A stretch of 64,000 nucleotides of DNA from the NCBI RefSeq assembly GCF_037042905.1, contig NC_087257.1, positions 13,428,001-13,492,000 of the forward strand. The letters run 5' to 3'. This document shows positions 21,887-34,712 of this stretch, in pieces. Every line of letters begins with the position of its first letter. The stretch's first letter is position 1. The notes beneath the pieces are model-generated. The model saw only the letters and a program-made list of their open reading frames with translations. It was not told the origin of the DNA and made no database searches. The translations under genes and the position numbers were made by a program. Source of the stretch: Lytechinus pictus (taxonomy: Eukaryota; Echinodermata; Echinoidea; Temnopleuroida; Toxopneustidae).

Positions 21887-23585
21887 GCTCGCGAAATTAC
21901 TTTTCCCACTGAGTTCTGGACCAACATATGAATATTCATGACTTGCGTCTTCGGATTAAGAGTACGCATGCGCGTGGACTTCGCCTCGACCAGTGCCGGT
22001 AGGTCGTAAGCATTCACGTTCAGTTGCTCAGAATGAATTAGCATCGTCAAATTACCGGTACCTTTACATAGTTACATAGGCCTTACAGGCTTAGATCTAT
22101 ACATATATATATATATATATATCCAATTCTTAAACACTTATTAAACTAGCTGCCATTAATGGCAATTAGACATGTGCTAGGCTAGCAGTCAGACCGCAGC
22201 TCGCGCGATAATGAGCATATTCACGGAAATTTATTCAGCGGCCCTCTAGCGGTCTCCGAAGGAAAACGTGCGATCAATTTGGCTTGATTTTCCCACTGAA
22301 TTGGAGGGGCTGAAGTTATAGCTCTGTACTGGTCGCTAACTTCAGTTTACGTCGAAACGAATTGTGGTAAGTTATTCTCAAGACCTTCATCTACAGTTTG
22401 GTATATAATTTTCCATATTTCGACATTTTCAACCTACCATTTTTACCTCTTTAATTGATGCTTATTTTAGTAATATTTTAACTGTGATTTTGTAGTCGGA
22501 ATTTCACTTTTGGTTCCTGACTTTGCTACATAACCAAATTGTTTCGATCAGGATTTTTTAGAAAGAAGAAAAGTCACTGTTCAAAATATGTCAGAACCAA
22601 CTTGACGCAAACTCACCTTATATTTTTATTTTAGAGAAAATGATACCCTAAAAATCGAGAAATTTACGTTTTACCCGGAAGTAACCTTCTCGTTCACTCC
22701 ACGATGGCGCGAAATAACGCCAAAATTACGTTCGTCGCGGGTTGGTAGAATTTCGCCTTTGGTCCCATACGTTGAAACTTCTGTAATGATGGCAGATGGC
22801 TCGCATTATATGTGTCTGTGGACGGTGGACTTGTTTTTTTTAAATTAAGACTTAATATAAACGAAGCTTAATAAGTAGATCCCTTCTAAAGTTTTATTCA
22901 ATGATTATCAGGTTTCCGAATTCCATCAAGTTTTTATTATAGATTGAGATATTTCTTGATTTATGTTGAAAATTGTTAACCTTTTTTCTTAATTAGTCGA
23001 AGTTGAGCCCCATGATGATTTTTGCCCCAGCCCAGCCCAGGCTGCGGTTAAGAATTAAATGATGATTAGCTCAGACAGTCTACTCTAGAGACTATAAACA
23101 GTTTAAAGTCAAACTAAAAAGTCTGGTACTACCGTATTTATAAACCATTTTGTTCAAATAAAAAAATTGTGGCTGTCACAGACAGTACTTAGACTTAACT
23201 TTAATAGTTAGTCTCTTAATTGACGTACATGTAACATAATTCATACTTTGAATGGTTATTTAGTAATTTAGACTATTTCTCTCTTTTTTTGTCTCTTCTA
23301 CACACAGATCTGCATACTTGCTGACTCTGGTCTCTGCTTGCTACTTCATTCTGGGAGAGTCCATCATGTACTATAATGGTCAGACTATGATTTCGACAAA
23401 GCCCTTATTTCGTTTGCAAATTTTGGACTGATACAACAGAAAATTTATCTTTATCGATATTGGAAACAAAAAAATTAGAGCACAGTTTTGGGGAGGACTA
23501 AGAATACTGACTTGGACAGGAATACAGCTTGACAAAAATAAAAATTCACAATTCAAAACCAAAGAACATTTTTAATGTTACTATA

Positions 23586-23711
23586 TAGTGCATTGCAAGA
23601 AACTTTTTACTCAATCACACATTCCAAAATTAAGGGTAAGTCCTTTGATCAAACACAAACATGTAGTTGATTTGCAATTGAAATTGAACATAAGTTTCTT
23701 GCAATGCCCCA
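23586..23711. mobile_element. Short, degenerate MITE of the TGGGG-ended family
   Basis: It begins tagtgcattgcaagaaac and ends gtttcttgcaatgcccca, followed by TAA. The ends are worn versions of the E-element terminus seen at 35796. A related copy lies at 49921-50093. Confidence 0.55.
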
Positions 23712-24933
23712 TAATCATATTTTGTTCTCAAGCAACTCTGTTATATGTTATCTAATGTGCTGAAGGTTAAGTGCCATGTATGTTCACAATTTTTTTTTTC
23801 GAAGGTATAATATATTTGTCCTTTTAAACGGTATTTGAATGTGGTTACGCCTTGTTTTTGTTTTCCACAGTAATTATTGCATATATGAACAGAAGTGAAA
23901 TATTTGTTGTGAAGCACTGTATGAATGTTGTGTGATCATGGAGCTATGGTGTGATGGTATTATAATTAATTCATCATTTTTGTTATAAGACTGTAAACCT
24001 GGTGGATGTGAGGGAGTGGCCTGGATGAAAGGAAAGTGAGCATGTGTCCAATTACGGATTTGCATATGTTTAGACAATTTTGTTCGTGGATAAATATTAA
24101 TGTGCATTCCCTATTCCAAGCAAAGAGTAAAGGAGAAGTCCACCCCACCAAAAAATTAATTTGAATTTAAAGAAAAATAAAGTATTGCAGAAAATTTCAT
24201 AAAAACTATGATTCAAAATTAAAAAAATTACTATTTTGACATTGAGAAATTTGCCTAATTTTATAAAACAATTATATGCTCATCTTGGTCAATGTGCAAA
24301 TTACAGAACCGATTATGTCACAAGCACTCTAAATTCTTGTGTATTTTTTTGTTTGATACATGTACATGACATGTATATTTTATTTTAATTTTCATTAACA
24401 AATTTTGAGAGGGATTTTAATTCCTCCATTAACATTCGTAGTTTCCATAAATGTAACCTATTGTGATTCGAGGAAGATTTTTTAGATCAAATTTGCTAAA
24501 ATTTATGTAATAAAAATGCAACAAAAATTTAAAAAGTAATGTGATGTAAGTGACATAATCAACTCTATTTGCATACCATTGTTTTGTGTATATAACTGTT
24601 TTGTGTTAAAAAAGGGAAATTTCTGGATTTATTCAAATAATTTTTTGTTGATGTGCACTTGACCTTTAACTCACTTCCCTTCCCACCCCTGCCCAAATAA
24701 GTGTAATCAAGAACTTGAAAATCAAAAGCAGTGATTAAGAAGAAGAAAGAATTAATCATAGAGCTATTAATAGCTCCATGATTTAATAAATACAGGCCTA
24801 AATAGAACTTCACATGAAAGTAAAAAGAGAATAAAGCTGGGGAGGAACGATGAAGGAATATGATTTAAAGAAAAAGCATAAACATATACCCATCACCCCC
24901 CCCCCCCAAAAAAAAAAAAAAAAAAAAAAAAAA

Positions 24934-25010
24934 CAGTCCGGCGGGTTCGAACCAGGGTCCTTGCACACGCCAAAACAATGCACTTACGCAATTCGCCATC
25001 GATCTCTTCC
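24934..25010 (-). repeat. tRNA-derived SINE-like segment
   Basis: On the minus strand a B-box-like ggttcgaaccc (24943-24953) lies downstream of an A-box-like tggcgaattgcgtaagtgc (24980-24998). A long T tract follows (24908-24933). The spacing and motifs fit a tRNA-derived SINE head. A diverged copy occurs at 50942-51015. Confidence 0.5.
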
Positions 25011-25612
25011 ATACTACTTCAGGGTTTTTTAAGCTATATAAAATGTTGCAAGTCTGTGCGCCGCTGTTGACCAATCAGAACGCGTCGGCAATTCTACTGC
25101 AATTCCAATCATTTTGCGATGGACATTGCCGGGGTTTTTTGTGGTTCCTGACTTTGCTACATCATGAAATTTCATAATTCTTTTTCAGTCGTAAAGAAGA
25201 ATGTCTACGCTTTATATTGATTATAATATCAATTTGACGCAAGTGTAATTTCGGTGCAAAAATGCGCTCTGTTTATTCACATATATTTCTTGAAAAAAAT
25301 CATTTTTTCTAAGCTAAATATCGGTCTTCAAAATACATTAAATGTGCATTTTATTTAGCTGATCAGAAATTTCAAAGTTTTATCTATAAAATAAGACCAA
25401 TTTTGTGAGGAATAAACGATTCTAAGAGCAAAAAACACCGATCGGAAAGTTCGTCTTCACAGCTCATTACGTATGCAAAACCACGGACGGCTATGCATAC
25501 CGCTGAATAAAATAGAGCACTTTCGGACGGGCTGCGGACTGACTGTAGGGCTCGCTTAGGCTAGCGCATTAACTTTACCTCAAATCTGGACCTGTCTAAT
25601 GCCTATACTAAT

Positions 25613-28133
25613 CAGTGTTGTAGTGCCTTGATGCTCGGCCTTGGCCTTAAGGCGCCTTAAGGCCTACTTTTTCAAAGCCTTGGCCTTGAGAGGGCCTTGG
25701 CCTTGGGGACTTTGTCACCATTATCAAGAATTTTCAAACAAAGAATACATCAGTTATGAAAAATAGCATTATGTATTGGTAATGTGTTGTAATCATGACT
25801 AATGATGATAATGACAGTAAATAATAATGATCATGATCAAGATAATAGTGCTTTGATGACAAGAATAAATTTGACATCTGACAGCAATTTTGACAACAAT
25901 TTTCATACTGTAAACATAGCTAATTCTAAAGAACGATAACAAGGTTGATATCTATTCCATTAGGATTTTCCTTGTATTATTTTCTTTGGCCAACAAGAAT
26001 GTTTTAAGATATTCTGAAAAGATTTGGTAAACTTGAACACAGTCTTCAATTTTATCATATCCAAATAGGTTATGTCAATGGCATGATGAGCCAGAAACTT
26101 TGAGGGGCCAAGCATGGCATATAGAGCAAAATTTCTGTAAAAAAAAGAGAAGAAAACGATTGAAGCGAGCGAGTGAACAAAATTTGTCCCCCTCTTTCTA
26201 TAGGAAAAGCTAATTTTGCGATAGATTGTTTAAAAAATAATATCACATTTATACTCCATCTTTTCCTTTCCCTTTCTCCCCTTGTCTAAGTTTATTCTTG
26301 GTGGTGGAACTTCTTCTTCTCTCTATCTCTTTTCTAAATTGTATATTTGTTTTGGGTCAGATTGACAAAACAAAGGGGAAAAAATGTTTACTTCTTTTTA
26401 ATCATATATCGTTCAACAGTGAATTTCATGTCTCTACAGTTTCAAGGAAATAAACAACGTATTTGTTTTGTGTCAATATGGTTTCAAGAAATAATAATTG
26501 ATAAAAAATAATAATTGAATAATTAATAATTATCAATTTTATCAATAAGTATTAATAATTAATGATTGATTAACTGTTTAAAGAAATAATTAAGATTTAC
26601 CCTCTCCCAACTAAGGATATGGGGTGCACCCTGTTTATTTTATATCCTTTTGAATATAACTTTATTTTGTAAGTATTCTTTATTCTGTTTTTTTAAGGTA
26701 AAAATAAGTGTAGAAGATACAAGAAATGAGAATTGAAATTTAAAAGTGGTTGTAAGCAGAAAAAAATATGAAAACTGACAAGTCCTAAAAATGACTCATT
26801 TTCAGTTTAAGCATTTGAAAATTTTAGCTTGCGCTTTGTGCTCTCTTGCCCCCCCCCCCCCCCCCCAAAAAAAAATCCCTGTAGGATTTTTTTTTCCAAA
26901 TGAAATATGCCCTTTTTAAAAAAGAAATATACCTTCTTTAATAATAAGACATAATACATTTTAGGTTCGAAAATCACAGATTTTGAATCGTGCTTGCATC
27001 AATTCTTGTTTAGTACAGTACTAATCCTGCTCATGGTTACAAACATGTATAGAATGTTGCTTTATGGTTGGAATATCAAAAATTGTTGGCTCGCTTCCTG
27101 CACTCGCATCAATTATTGTACTCGTTCTCTTCCCGTTCACAAAAAAAAAATGCTTAGAATGTCCAGTTTTCTTTGGAATATCACAAATTTTTGAGCTCGC
27201 GCTTTGCGTTCGCATTATATTTATTGGTGAGTTATGTATCCTATTAAAAATGCAGTAAATAACTGCTTCCTTTACTGGTGAGTATATAAAAAAAAATTAG
27301 CGAGCGTACAGTTATTTTTAGTTAGATACACATCTTTTTCATGATTACAAAACCAGCTCAGAATATTTAATTTCCATGTCTTATTACACGACATGTCAAG
27401 AAGTTTGAGCTGGTGGTTCGCGCTGGCAACATTGCGCAAGGATGCCCTTTTAACAATGATTAGCCCCATAATTGACCATAAATCAAGTTTTACAACTTTT
27501 TTTTCAAAACCGCTTGCTCGCTATGCTTTGCCGCTGAGAAGTAAAACCTAAATCAAAATATCTATCTTATAATTAAAAATCACTTTATAAAGCCTTTGCT
27601 CAACTTAATTTCTACAAAACACACAATTACTTCACGCAGTTCATAATCTCATTTTGAAAATACATGTATTTGTTTGCACAAAAAACTCATTTTTATAAAT
27701 GAGTGCCTTTTTGGCGTTGAACCCCCCCCCCCCCAATAATAATTTTCTGCTGCCCCTGTCCCAGGGAGTGGAGAAAAACATACGTTGAGAATGCCAGGAT
27801 CAGATGACCGTGGTAATAATAATTATTGCAATGTAAATTGCCTAGAAAAATTATGGATTATGTGTACACAGGTAACTATATCATTATTTTAATATGTCTC
27901 TATCATGAAATTATTTTTGTTTTAAATGTACAAAGGTTAATTTTTTTCTCGCTCAGTCCCCTCGCTCACATACATTTTACCATGTGTGATGTCTGCCGCC
28001 TAAGTATTGTTAGTTCATTGTTCTGTATATCGTAAGTTTGAAATGCCTTAAGCCTTGAAGTTTTCAGGCCTTGGCCTTGGGTTTCCATGCCTTGGCCTTG
28101 GCCTTGGAGGTTTGAGCCTTGGCTACAACACTG
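25613..28133. mobile_element. 2.5-kb hAT-like non-autonomous element with CCTTGGCC-rich ends
   Basis: Left end CAGTGTTGTAGTGCCTTG, right end CAAGGCTC.. inverted to end GGCTACAACACTG. Both subterminal regions are packed with ggccttggccttgg. It interrupts the palindrome arm, whose uninterrupted form lies at about 30420-30445, but a clean 8-bp duplication is not visible. The interior holds C-tracts and several gctcgcgctttgcgttcgcat-type monomers separated by AT-rich DNA. No transposase was recognised. Confidence 0.65.
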
Positions 28134-28599
28134 AATAGCCGACTAATGCCATGGTTAACTTCGAACTGGTTAATTCCGAACTTTACGTTTAATAAGGTTT
28201 AGACAGATGTTAGCTTATTTGCCATGGTTTGTCTAGTCCGTATACAAAACCAGTCCTAGATCTAAAAAAAATGATTTTAGTTCGAGTCTAGTTTCTAGAT
28301 CTAGACTTTGATCTACGCTGTATCAGCATGGAACCACTAGTGCACCAAAGGGGGGGGGGTGTGCAGACTGCCCCTCTGACGAGTCACAACTGATACAGGG
28401 GACGTGCCCCCCCTTTGAGAAGCCAAATTAATAATTTGTAATGTAAAAATGCAATGAAAAGACGTATGTCCCCTCTTTTGAACGTGAAGATCTTTTTTTT
28501 TTTTTTTTTTGGGGGGGGGGCTTGTCACATTTTTTCGCGGAAGAAATATCCTCCAAAAATTTGCCCCCCTTTTGGAAAATCCTAGGTACGCCAGTGCAT

Positions 28600-29952
28600 C
28601 AGTGGCGTAGCTACGGGGGGGGGGGCTGGGGGGCACGTGCCCCCCCCTGAGATTTGGTGTGCCCCCCCCCCAGGTGCCCCCCCCCCCCAGAAAAAAATTG
28701 GCAGAGCAAAAAAAAGGGGGGGGGGAGAAAGAAGAAAAGAAAAAGGAAAAGAAAAATAAAGACAGAAGAAAAAAAAAGAGGAAAATAAGGGGAGGAAGGG
28801 GAGTGAATGAAATAATGTGAGGGGAAGACTTGAAAAGAAAATCTTTCATGTTACTATATAAAATTTTTACTTGCGCTTCGCGCCAGAATTGCCTGTTCGA
28901 TGAGATTCATATCTTGCTCAATAGGCTGATATGGAGCAAGTTTTGAAGTCAATATACAAAACATAATTTAGCTCGGACTTCGTTCGAGCTTTCATTATTT
29001 TTGTTTTCATTTACAAATTTACGTGCTCTGTAAAATGTCCGTTTTATGGTCTACATATCAACATTTTAAGCTCACGCTGCGTGGTCACATTGTTTGATTT
29101 GCCAGGTTCATAATGTCTACGTGTATTCCATAATGTTCCATTAAACAAATGTATTTAGAATGCCCAGATTCTAGGTCTATTATCTAAAACATGCGCGATA
29201 GCCTGCATGTTCTTTATTTAAAATGTACTTAAATTATCCAGTTTCACATCAGAATATCAATAATTGTCTGCTCACGCTTCACGATCGCATTATTAATGAT
29301 ACCCAATTAACTATATCCTATTTATGATTACAAAAATGAATAGAGTGTCCTGCTTTTAGGTCTAAAACCTCAATTTCCTTCCTCTCGTGCTCCGCGCTCG
29401 CATCAATTGTTTAGTTACATACCTATCCCATTTATTAATACAAAAAGTGCTTAGAATTACCATTTTTTTAGGTCGGAATGTCAAAAATTGCTCGCGCTTC
29501 GCGCTCGCATTATTGAAATATATACCGTCTTTGTGGGTAACTGAAAGCAGTCCTTAACAGGTCCCTTTTCGATAATGCTAGAACAGTTAATACAAATTTC
29601 TGCTCGTGCTTGGCGTTTGCAATAACCATCTAGTTACATACGAATCTTGTTCAGGATCACACATACCATTGCCCATAATATTATTTTTTTTAAATCGCTC
29701 GCGCTTCGCGCTCACACTTTTTATAAGGCTTATGAGATTATTTCATGTTTATGTTGTTTTATAAGAATAAAACTAAGAAGTGACTGATCGGGGAAAACAT
29801 AGGTGAAGATAATTTCGGGCCCCGTCCCCTATTGGCGAAAGTCCGATCCGCCCTTGTGACACATACACACACACCGGAAAAAATGGCCGGTGCCCCCCCC
29901 CCCCTGAAAAAGCAAGGACCCCCCACGGAAAAAAATCCTAGCTACGCCACTG
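28600..29952. mobile_element. hAT-like element with perfect 8-bp target duplication
   Basis: Ends CAGTGGCGTAGCTACGGGGG and CTAGCTACGCCACTG. Both flanks are CAGTGCAT (28592-28599, 29953-29960). After G/C tracts the body is a row of roughly 130-160 bp monomers, each with a ctcgcgcttcgcgctcgcat block. It encodes no credible protein; the long minus-strand frame at 28337-28849 is low-complexity F, S, P and G. A second copy is at 59904-61210. Confidence 0.9.
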
Positions 29953-30794
29953 CAGTGCATGGAACATATTCTAACGTCAGGCACAAACTAACGTCAGTGA
30001 TCTTGATCCCCGTCTTCACCCCAAATTAAGGATTTCTTAGCTGAAAAAAATTTGACAAGCAAAAAAAAGATCTTCACGTTCAAAAGAGGGCACATAAGTC
30101 TTTTTTGGTTGCATTTTTACATTACAAATTATTAATTTGGCCTCTCAAAGGGGGGGGGGCACGTCCCCTGGATCAGTTGTAAATCGTCAGGGGGCAGTCT
30201 GCCCCCCCCCCTTGGCACACTGGTTGTTCCATGCTGATACAGCGTAGATCAGAGTCTAGATCTAGAGACTAAACTAGAACTAAGATATTGTTTTTTTAGA
30301 GCTAGGACTGGTTCTGTATACGGACTAGACATATATTAAACCATGGTAATTAAAATCAAACGTAAATTTCGGAATTTAACGGTCCGAAGTTAACCATGGC
30401 ATTAGTCGGCCATTACTATTAGTATTAGGCATTAGACAGGTCCAGATTTGAGGTAAAGTTAATGCGCTAGCCTAAGCTAGCCCTAGCCTAGCACATGTCT
30501 TGCCATTAATGGCAGCTAGATTGATAAATGTTTAAGAATTGGATATATATATATAGATCTAAGCCTGTAAGGCCTATGTAACTATGTAAGGGTACCGGTA
30601 AGTTGACGATGCTAATTCATTCTGAGCAACTGAACGTGAATGCTTACGACCTACCGGCACTGGTCGAGGCGAAGTCCACGCGCATGCGTACTCTTAATCC
30701 GAAGACGCAAGTCATGAATATTCATATGTTGGTCCAGAACTCGGTGGGAAAAATAATTTCGCGTCCCGCTCTAGTCCGGCCAACTCCTCAATGA

Positions 30795-32960
30795 TGGCAT
30801 TTTGGCATCTGCGCCTACATGTACGACGTTCCATTGCTTGTTATGGTTTCCTGTAAAGCAAAGTTTGTGATCATGGGTTGATTTAACTCTTTGCGCATCT
30901 CTCTCTCTAGACTATGTAACATATTCTATGACGTTGGTGACCACAGAGTGTCACATAGACAGCCACTAAAATATGACCTTTGGCCTGTAACAGACGGAAC
31001 ACAGGTGGCAGCGTCACCAAACACTTAAGTATAGATTTTACTATAACACACCTCCATACAAAATATGGTAGTAACAAATATGTCTGTATGACCTAGCATC
31101 TGAAATATGAATCATTACTTGCATATTCTTTGTACATGTACAGTAGTTCATAATTTATGAACGGGATCATGTGTCGGACGTACCGTCTGATTATTTCACA
31201 CGGGTGCGTCCAACACCATACAATGTACGTCCGACACCAACATACTTTGATGATTTACACAACTTTCAGAACAGATTTAGATCTATACATAATGCTGATA
31301 TATGTTATAAAGTTCAATCCTTCATACAATCAAAACTGGTACCAATTTTACTGTTTAAAATACAAGCCTTCACACATCACAAGAGTTTTGAACACTATAA
31401 TCTTTAAGTCTGAAAAAGTTATTTTGTGCACGTATGTCCAACACCATGGTATTTGTGATACATGTACATTACTTCCAAATGAAACAGGGTGCCACTCTAA
31501 TAAGTGAGTCTATAGCACTACCTTTACACATCATGCATACTTAGATTCATAGATACCCCTATTATTATTAACACTAAAAAATCCATGTTTTGAAAGTATC
31601 TGAAACAGTTATTGTAGATGGTGCTGATGCACACTAGTCTACATGTAGTATGTACATGTATTACATCCAACTAATACAATTCACAGGCGGTAAAAATAAA
31701 TACAGAGCTAACTAAATTTAATAGAGGTACATACCACACTTTCTTCCCAAAAAAGTAAATGAAGCTTCCAGCCTCCCTGGGGTATATATGTTTCTCCCTA
31801 TCTTCACCTTATTCTCTTGCAGATACATGTATGTTCCCCTCTAGCCTCTATACTGCATCAAAAAATATAAAAAATAGAGAGAGAGAGAGTGAGAAAGTAC
31901 ATGTTAATGAAGAACAGTCTTCTTTGGACAATACTCAATAGCAAATTTAATAATAATAGCAAAGACATTGATGTACATGCATCATTGCATACATGATGTA
32001 CTAATTAAGGCATACATGTATGATGTAGACCCTCTACAGTATATGGGTGAAAACGTTGAACGATGTACAATACGGTCCATATATTTGGCAAGTATTTTAA
32101 GGTCCTACCAAATATTATTTTTTTAAATCAAAATGTTAATTGCTCTAGACTCTAGACTAGGTCTACCGTCTAGATCTACTAGATCTAGATAATATTTGAG
32201 GGCCTGAAACTGAAACTTTGAAAGGAAACTGTCAGACAAGTTAACCCTAAGAATAGTAACTGCAAATATATGGGGCTTGCACAGCAACAAAGCTAACATT
32301 TTTTTATTTACGAGGTTGTATCACCCCTCCAACAAACTTTCAAAGGACTTGGGGATTAGACCTACCTGGAGGCGAATTGAATCTAGATGGGAAACGCTGT
32401 CACACTCACGGTTTTTGTTACTTTGACTATAACTCCTTCAGGAGATGCACTTTTAAATGGAATCTCAAAGCTTTTAACCAACATTAAACAAATATCAAAA
32501 TCCCTCAAAGACCGGAAAAAAAGGTACTCTCGGGGGTATAAATTGAGGGACAGGCATAACAGCCAACATCAAAATCTTGACAAAGAATTTTAATGTGTTC
32601 AACAAATGAACAAGGAATGGTTATCGAAAAGGAAGGGATTGAGCTAGCCAAAGTAGGCAGACTGGATCTGGATGCCATATTGTTTAACTGGCCTAGTAAA
32701 TAGATCGAGATCTAGAGGTCTAGACCTAGACTTTTTTCTAAGATGAATTATTATTTTATTATTCAAATCAGAACTTTGCGAACTTGACACTATAGACCTA
32801 GTCACCTAGACAACTTGGAATTGGATAGATTCTAACTGTAGTTATACTATGACGTGCACGTTCGCTGCGCGATGCGCGCAAGGGCCTAGCTATTTGGAAT
32901 GCTAAAACGCTAATCTCTAGTACAATGATCCTATTCCTAGGCCTACATGATTTACATCAT
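30795..32960. other. No gene recognised
   Basis: Overlapping plus frames near 31157-31507 contain several ccgacacc/tgtcggacg repeats and no known domain. A GAGA run occurs at 31876-31890 and ctagatct motifs are frequent. Nothing supports an exon. Confidence 0.45.
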
Positions 32961-32963
32961 TTA

Positions 32964-33020
32964 CATGGTCCAATTGCAGGACATTTCGTGTGAAAAATGG
33001 TCCAATTGCAGGACAGTTTA
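32964..33020. repeat. Direct repeat of ggtccaattgcaggaca, shared inverted with 58672-58725
   Basis: Two copies of ggtccaattgcaggaca lie 36 bp apart with gtgtgaaaaat between them. The inverse order (tgcaattggaccatttttt then gatgtcctgcaattg) occurs at 58676-58720. Probably the end of a dispersed element. Confidence 0.55.
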
Positions 33021-33266
33021 ACAGTGAAAAGATCTACAGAAGATATGAATACAGTCTTACAGATATACTTACTTAATACTTAGATCTAGATATGATCCAC
33101 ATAACTCCACTTATTTTGTGCCTTGCTAGAGTAGAGAGCTGCAGCTGCATGTGCATGAGATATGCATATAGCATATTATGAGGCCTAAAAAAAACAGATG
33201 TATTGCCTTTAGGTGCCGCCAAAACTCTGAAAAACACCATACACTGCATGTCTGTATATTCTTTGT

Positions 33267-33345
33267 GGTGTAAGTCCCCCTTACGTGTTAAGAATCTTAA
33301 TATAAGATCATCAAATTTCCCATAGGAGGGGGACTTACACCACGA
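33267..33345. repeat. Short inverted repeat
   Basis: gtggtgtaagtcccccttac and ggagggggacttacaccac are nearly complementary around about 35 bp. Just beyond, cgaggaatatactcctcg is itself a perfect hairpin. At 33428-33468 catttcccgccaattt is repeated about three times. Confidence 0.65.
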
Positions 33346-33797
33346 GGAATATACTCCTCGTGATCCGAGTCCCCCTCCAAAATTAATACGTGACGGCAAT
33401 TAACCCGTTGATATTAATTAACTACCCCTCATTTCCCGCCAATTTATTTCCCGCCAATTCATTTCCCTCCTCTTCAAGACCACGCACTGGCGTATAGGCC
33501 TACTGGTGGGGGGGTGGTCTTGGGGGCGCTAGCCCCCCCCCCCCCCCCAATGAAATTGAACCATGACTTATTTTCAATTTCATACAAGTGATTTATAAAA
33601 TGTTCGTGATATTTCAACAAAATGCGCGTTTTTCCATTTCTGTTGCAAACTGACACATGTCTTACTTATTCCCAAATAGCCAGGAAGTCGAAGAGCATTT
33701 GCCATTATGTTTTTCATACCGAAAAGTTTGTTGCATTTTGCGCGTCTGCCTATCCGCTAGCGCTAGTACAGTGCGAGCCAAACCTTCTCCAGCATAG

Positions 33798-33974
33798 CAG
33801 GGCCGAAGCCAGAGTTTGATGTTTGGGGGGGGGGGGGCACATACATGTAATTGATCGACGTCCTGGGGAGGGGTCTATGAGGATGGGTGTGTGATCTTGG
33901 GGGGGGGCACGTGCCCCCCCCCCCCCCAAAAAAAAAAAAAAAAAAAAACCTCCCCCCCCCTGGCTACGGGCCTG
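33798..33974. mobile_element. 177-bp hAT-like MITE
   Basis: Ends CAGGGCCGAAGCCAG and CTGGCTACGGGCCTG with long G and C tracts inside. Flanks CAGCATAG and CTCCATAG match at 6 of 8 bases. It is non-coding. Confidence 0.65.
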
Positions 33975-34632
33975 CTCCATAGACATGTGTACATTAAATA
34001 CAAAAACGTTGAACTTCTACTTTTATAATTACCCATATCTTTTACATTGATCAACTATTCGAGCCAGAGGAAAAAGAATGTAAATATTGAATAAACATGT
34101 AAACTATTGTCCACACAATTTATATCGTATCTTTTGTAGAATTCCGGCCTTTTTTGTTTTAAAACGCCCTTTTTTCTTTTCACACAAAATCAAAAAGCCC
34201 CTAATTACACGTATGTCTATGGGGAAAGATGTCGAACCACAGTACAGTGACAAGGTGATTTTTGTTGATTGGTTAGAAGTGTTTCTAATTGTGGCAGAAA
34301 TGTACCAGTGGAAATGTCTAATAGCTAGAAGAGAACGAGTACATTGTTTTTTCTATTCGTCCTTCATATTGGCTGTATAGAATTCTGGCCTTTTTTATGA
34401 ATAGAAGTGGTTTCTTTGGGGTCACGAAGTACTCAGTAATCTGTTGCCAATTTTGATTACGCATTTATACACTTGCAACGAATGCTTATGCAATCGCCAT
34501 GTTATTTGATTTTAATATTTGCGAAGTTTTAGCTGTCAGTTGTTTATCATATTTTCACATAATTATTTATTTTTCATAATTAAAAGCTTATAAGAAATAA
34601 AAATTGATAGATTATTTATGATTGATATAATG
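33975..34632. other. No gene recognised
   Basis: AT-rich sequence. A plus frame at 34087-34380 has no recognised domain and no clear splice sites. Confidence 0.45.
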
Positions 34633-34712
34633 TGATCTCTTGGTTCAGACCAACGAACGTAGAGGGCAGCAACACACAAGCGTGTTGCTATAAGGAAGGT
34701 CAACTCGATACG
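34633..34712. other. Inverted, empty copy of the E1 insertion site
   Basis: Read on the minus strand this gives gagttgaccttcctta followed at once by tagcaacacgcttgtg. The same two sequences flank element E1 (35777-35795 and 40480 onward). Here the element is absent and a single TTA is present. The site was evidently duplicated in inverted orientation before E1 inserted. Confidence 0.75.

Larger units (their letters stand above)
23237..25475 (+). repeat. 2.2-kb segment duplicated at 49560-51498
   Basis: Collinear, diverged similarity runs from attcatactttgaat through ctacacacagatctgca, tttaaacggtatttgaat and gagaagtccac to ctaagagcaaaaaac. Numerous substitutions and indels mark an old dispersed family. 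The open frames differ between copies, so no shared protein is supported. Confidence 0.8.
22186..25545. mobile_element. 3.36-kb insertion with CAGTCAG ends
   Basis: Left end CAGTCAGACCGCAG, right end CTGCGGACTGACTG, flanked by TAG on both sides (22183-22185, 25546-25548). The uninterrupted arm near 30475 shows the corresponding single site. The ends match the family at 3360-4443. The body contains a SINE-like segment, a short TGGGG-type MITE and the 23237-25475 segment shared with 49560-51498. No transposase was recognised. Confidence 0.65.
21887..30766. repeat. Old palindromic element, left arm split by later insertions
   Basis: The right arm 30060-30766 is continuous. Its inverse appears in the left arm as three pieces: 21887-22184, 25549-25612 and 28134 to about 28500. 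Shared blocks include catgaatattcatatgttgg, ctaccggcactggtcgagg, tcttaatccgaagacgcaag and the stretch around ttaatgcgctagcctaag. Removing the insertions leaves roughly 0.7-kb arms. Both arms contain the same 50-residue open frame starting MTMLIHSEQLNVNAYDLPAL (21868-22050 minus, 30603-30794 plus). This may be an ancestral exon or a coincidence of duplication. Confidence 0.8.

Noticed and set aside
24934-25010. Possible functional tRNA gene
   Set aside because: A and B boxes are recognisable, but no complete cloverleaf with acceptor and anticodon stems could be drawn; a SINE head fits better.
28337-28849. 170-residue minus-strand frame
   Set aside because: Low-complexity F/S/P/G translation of G, C and A tracts at the end of a hAT element.
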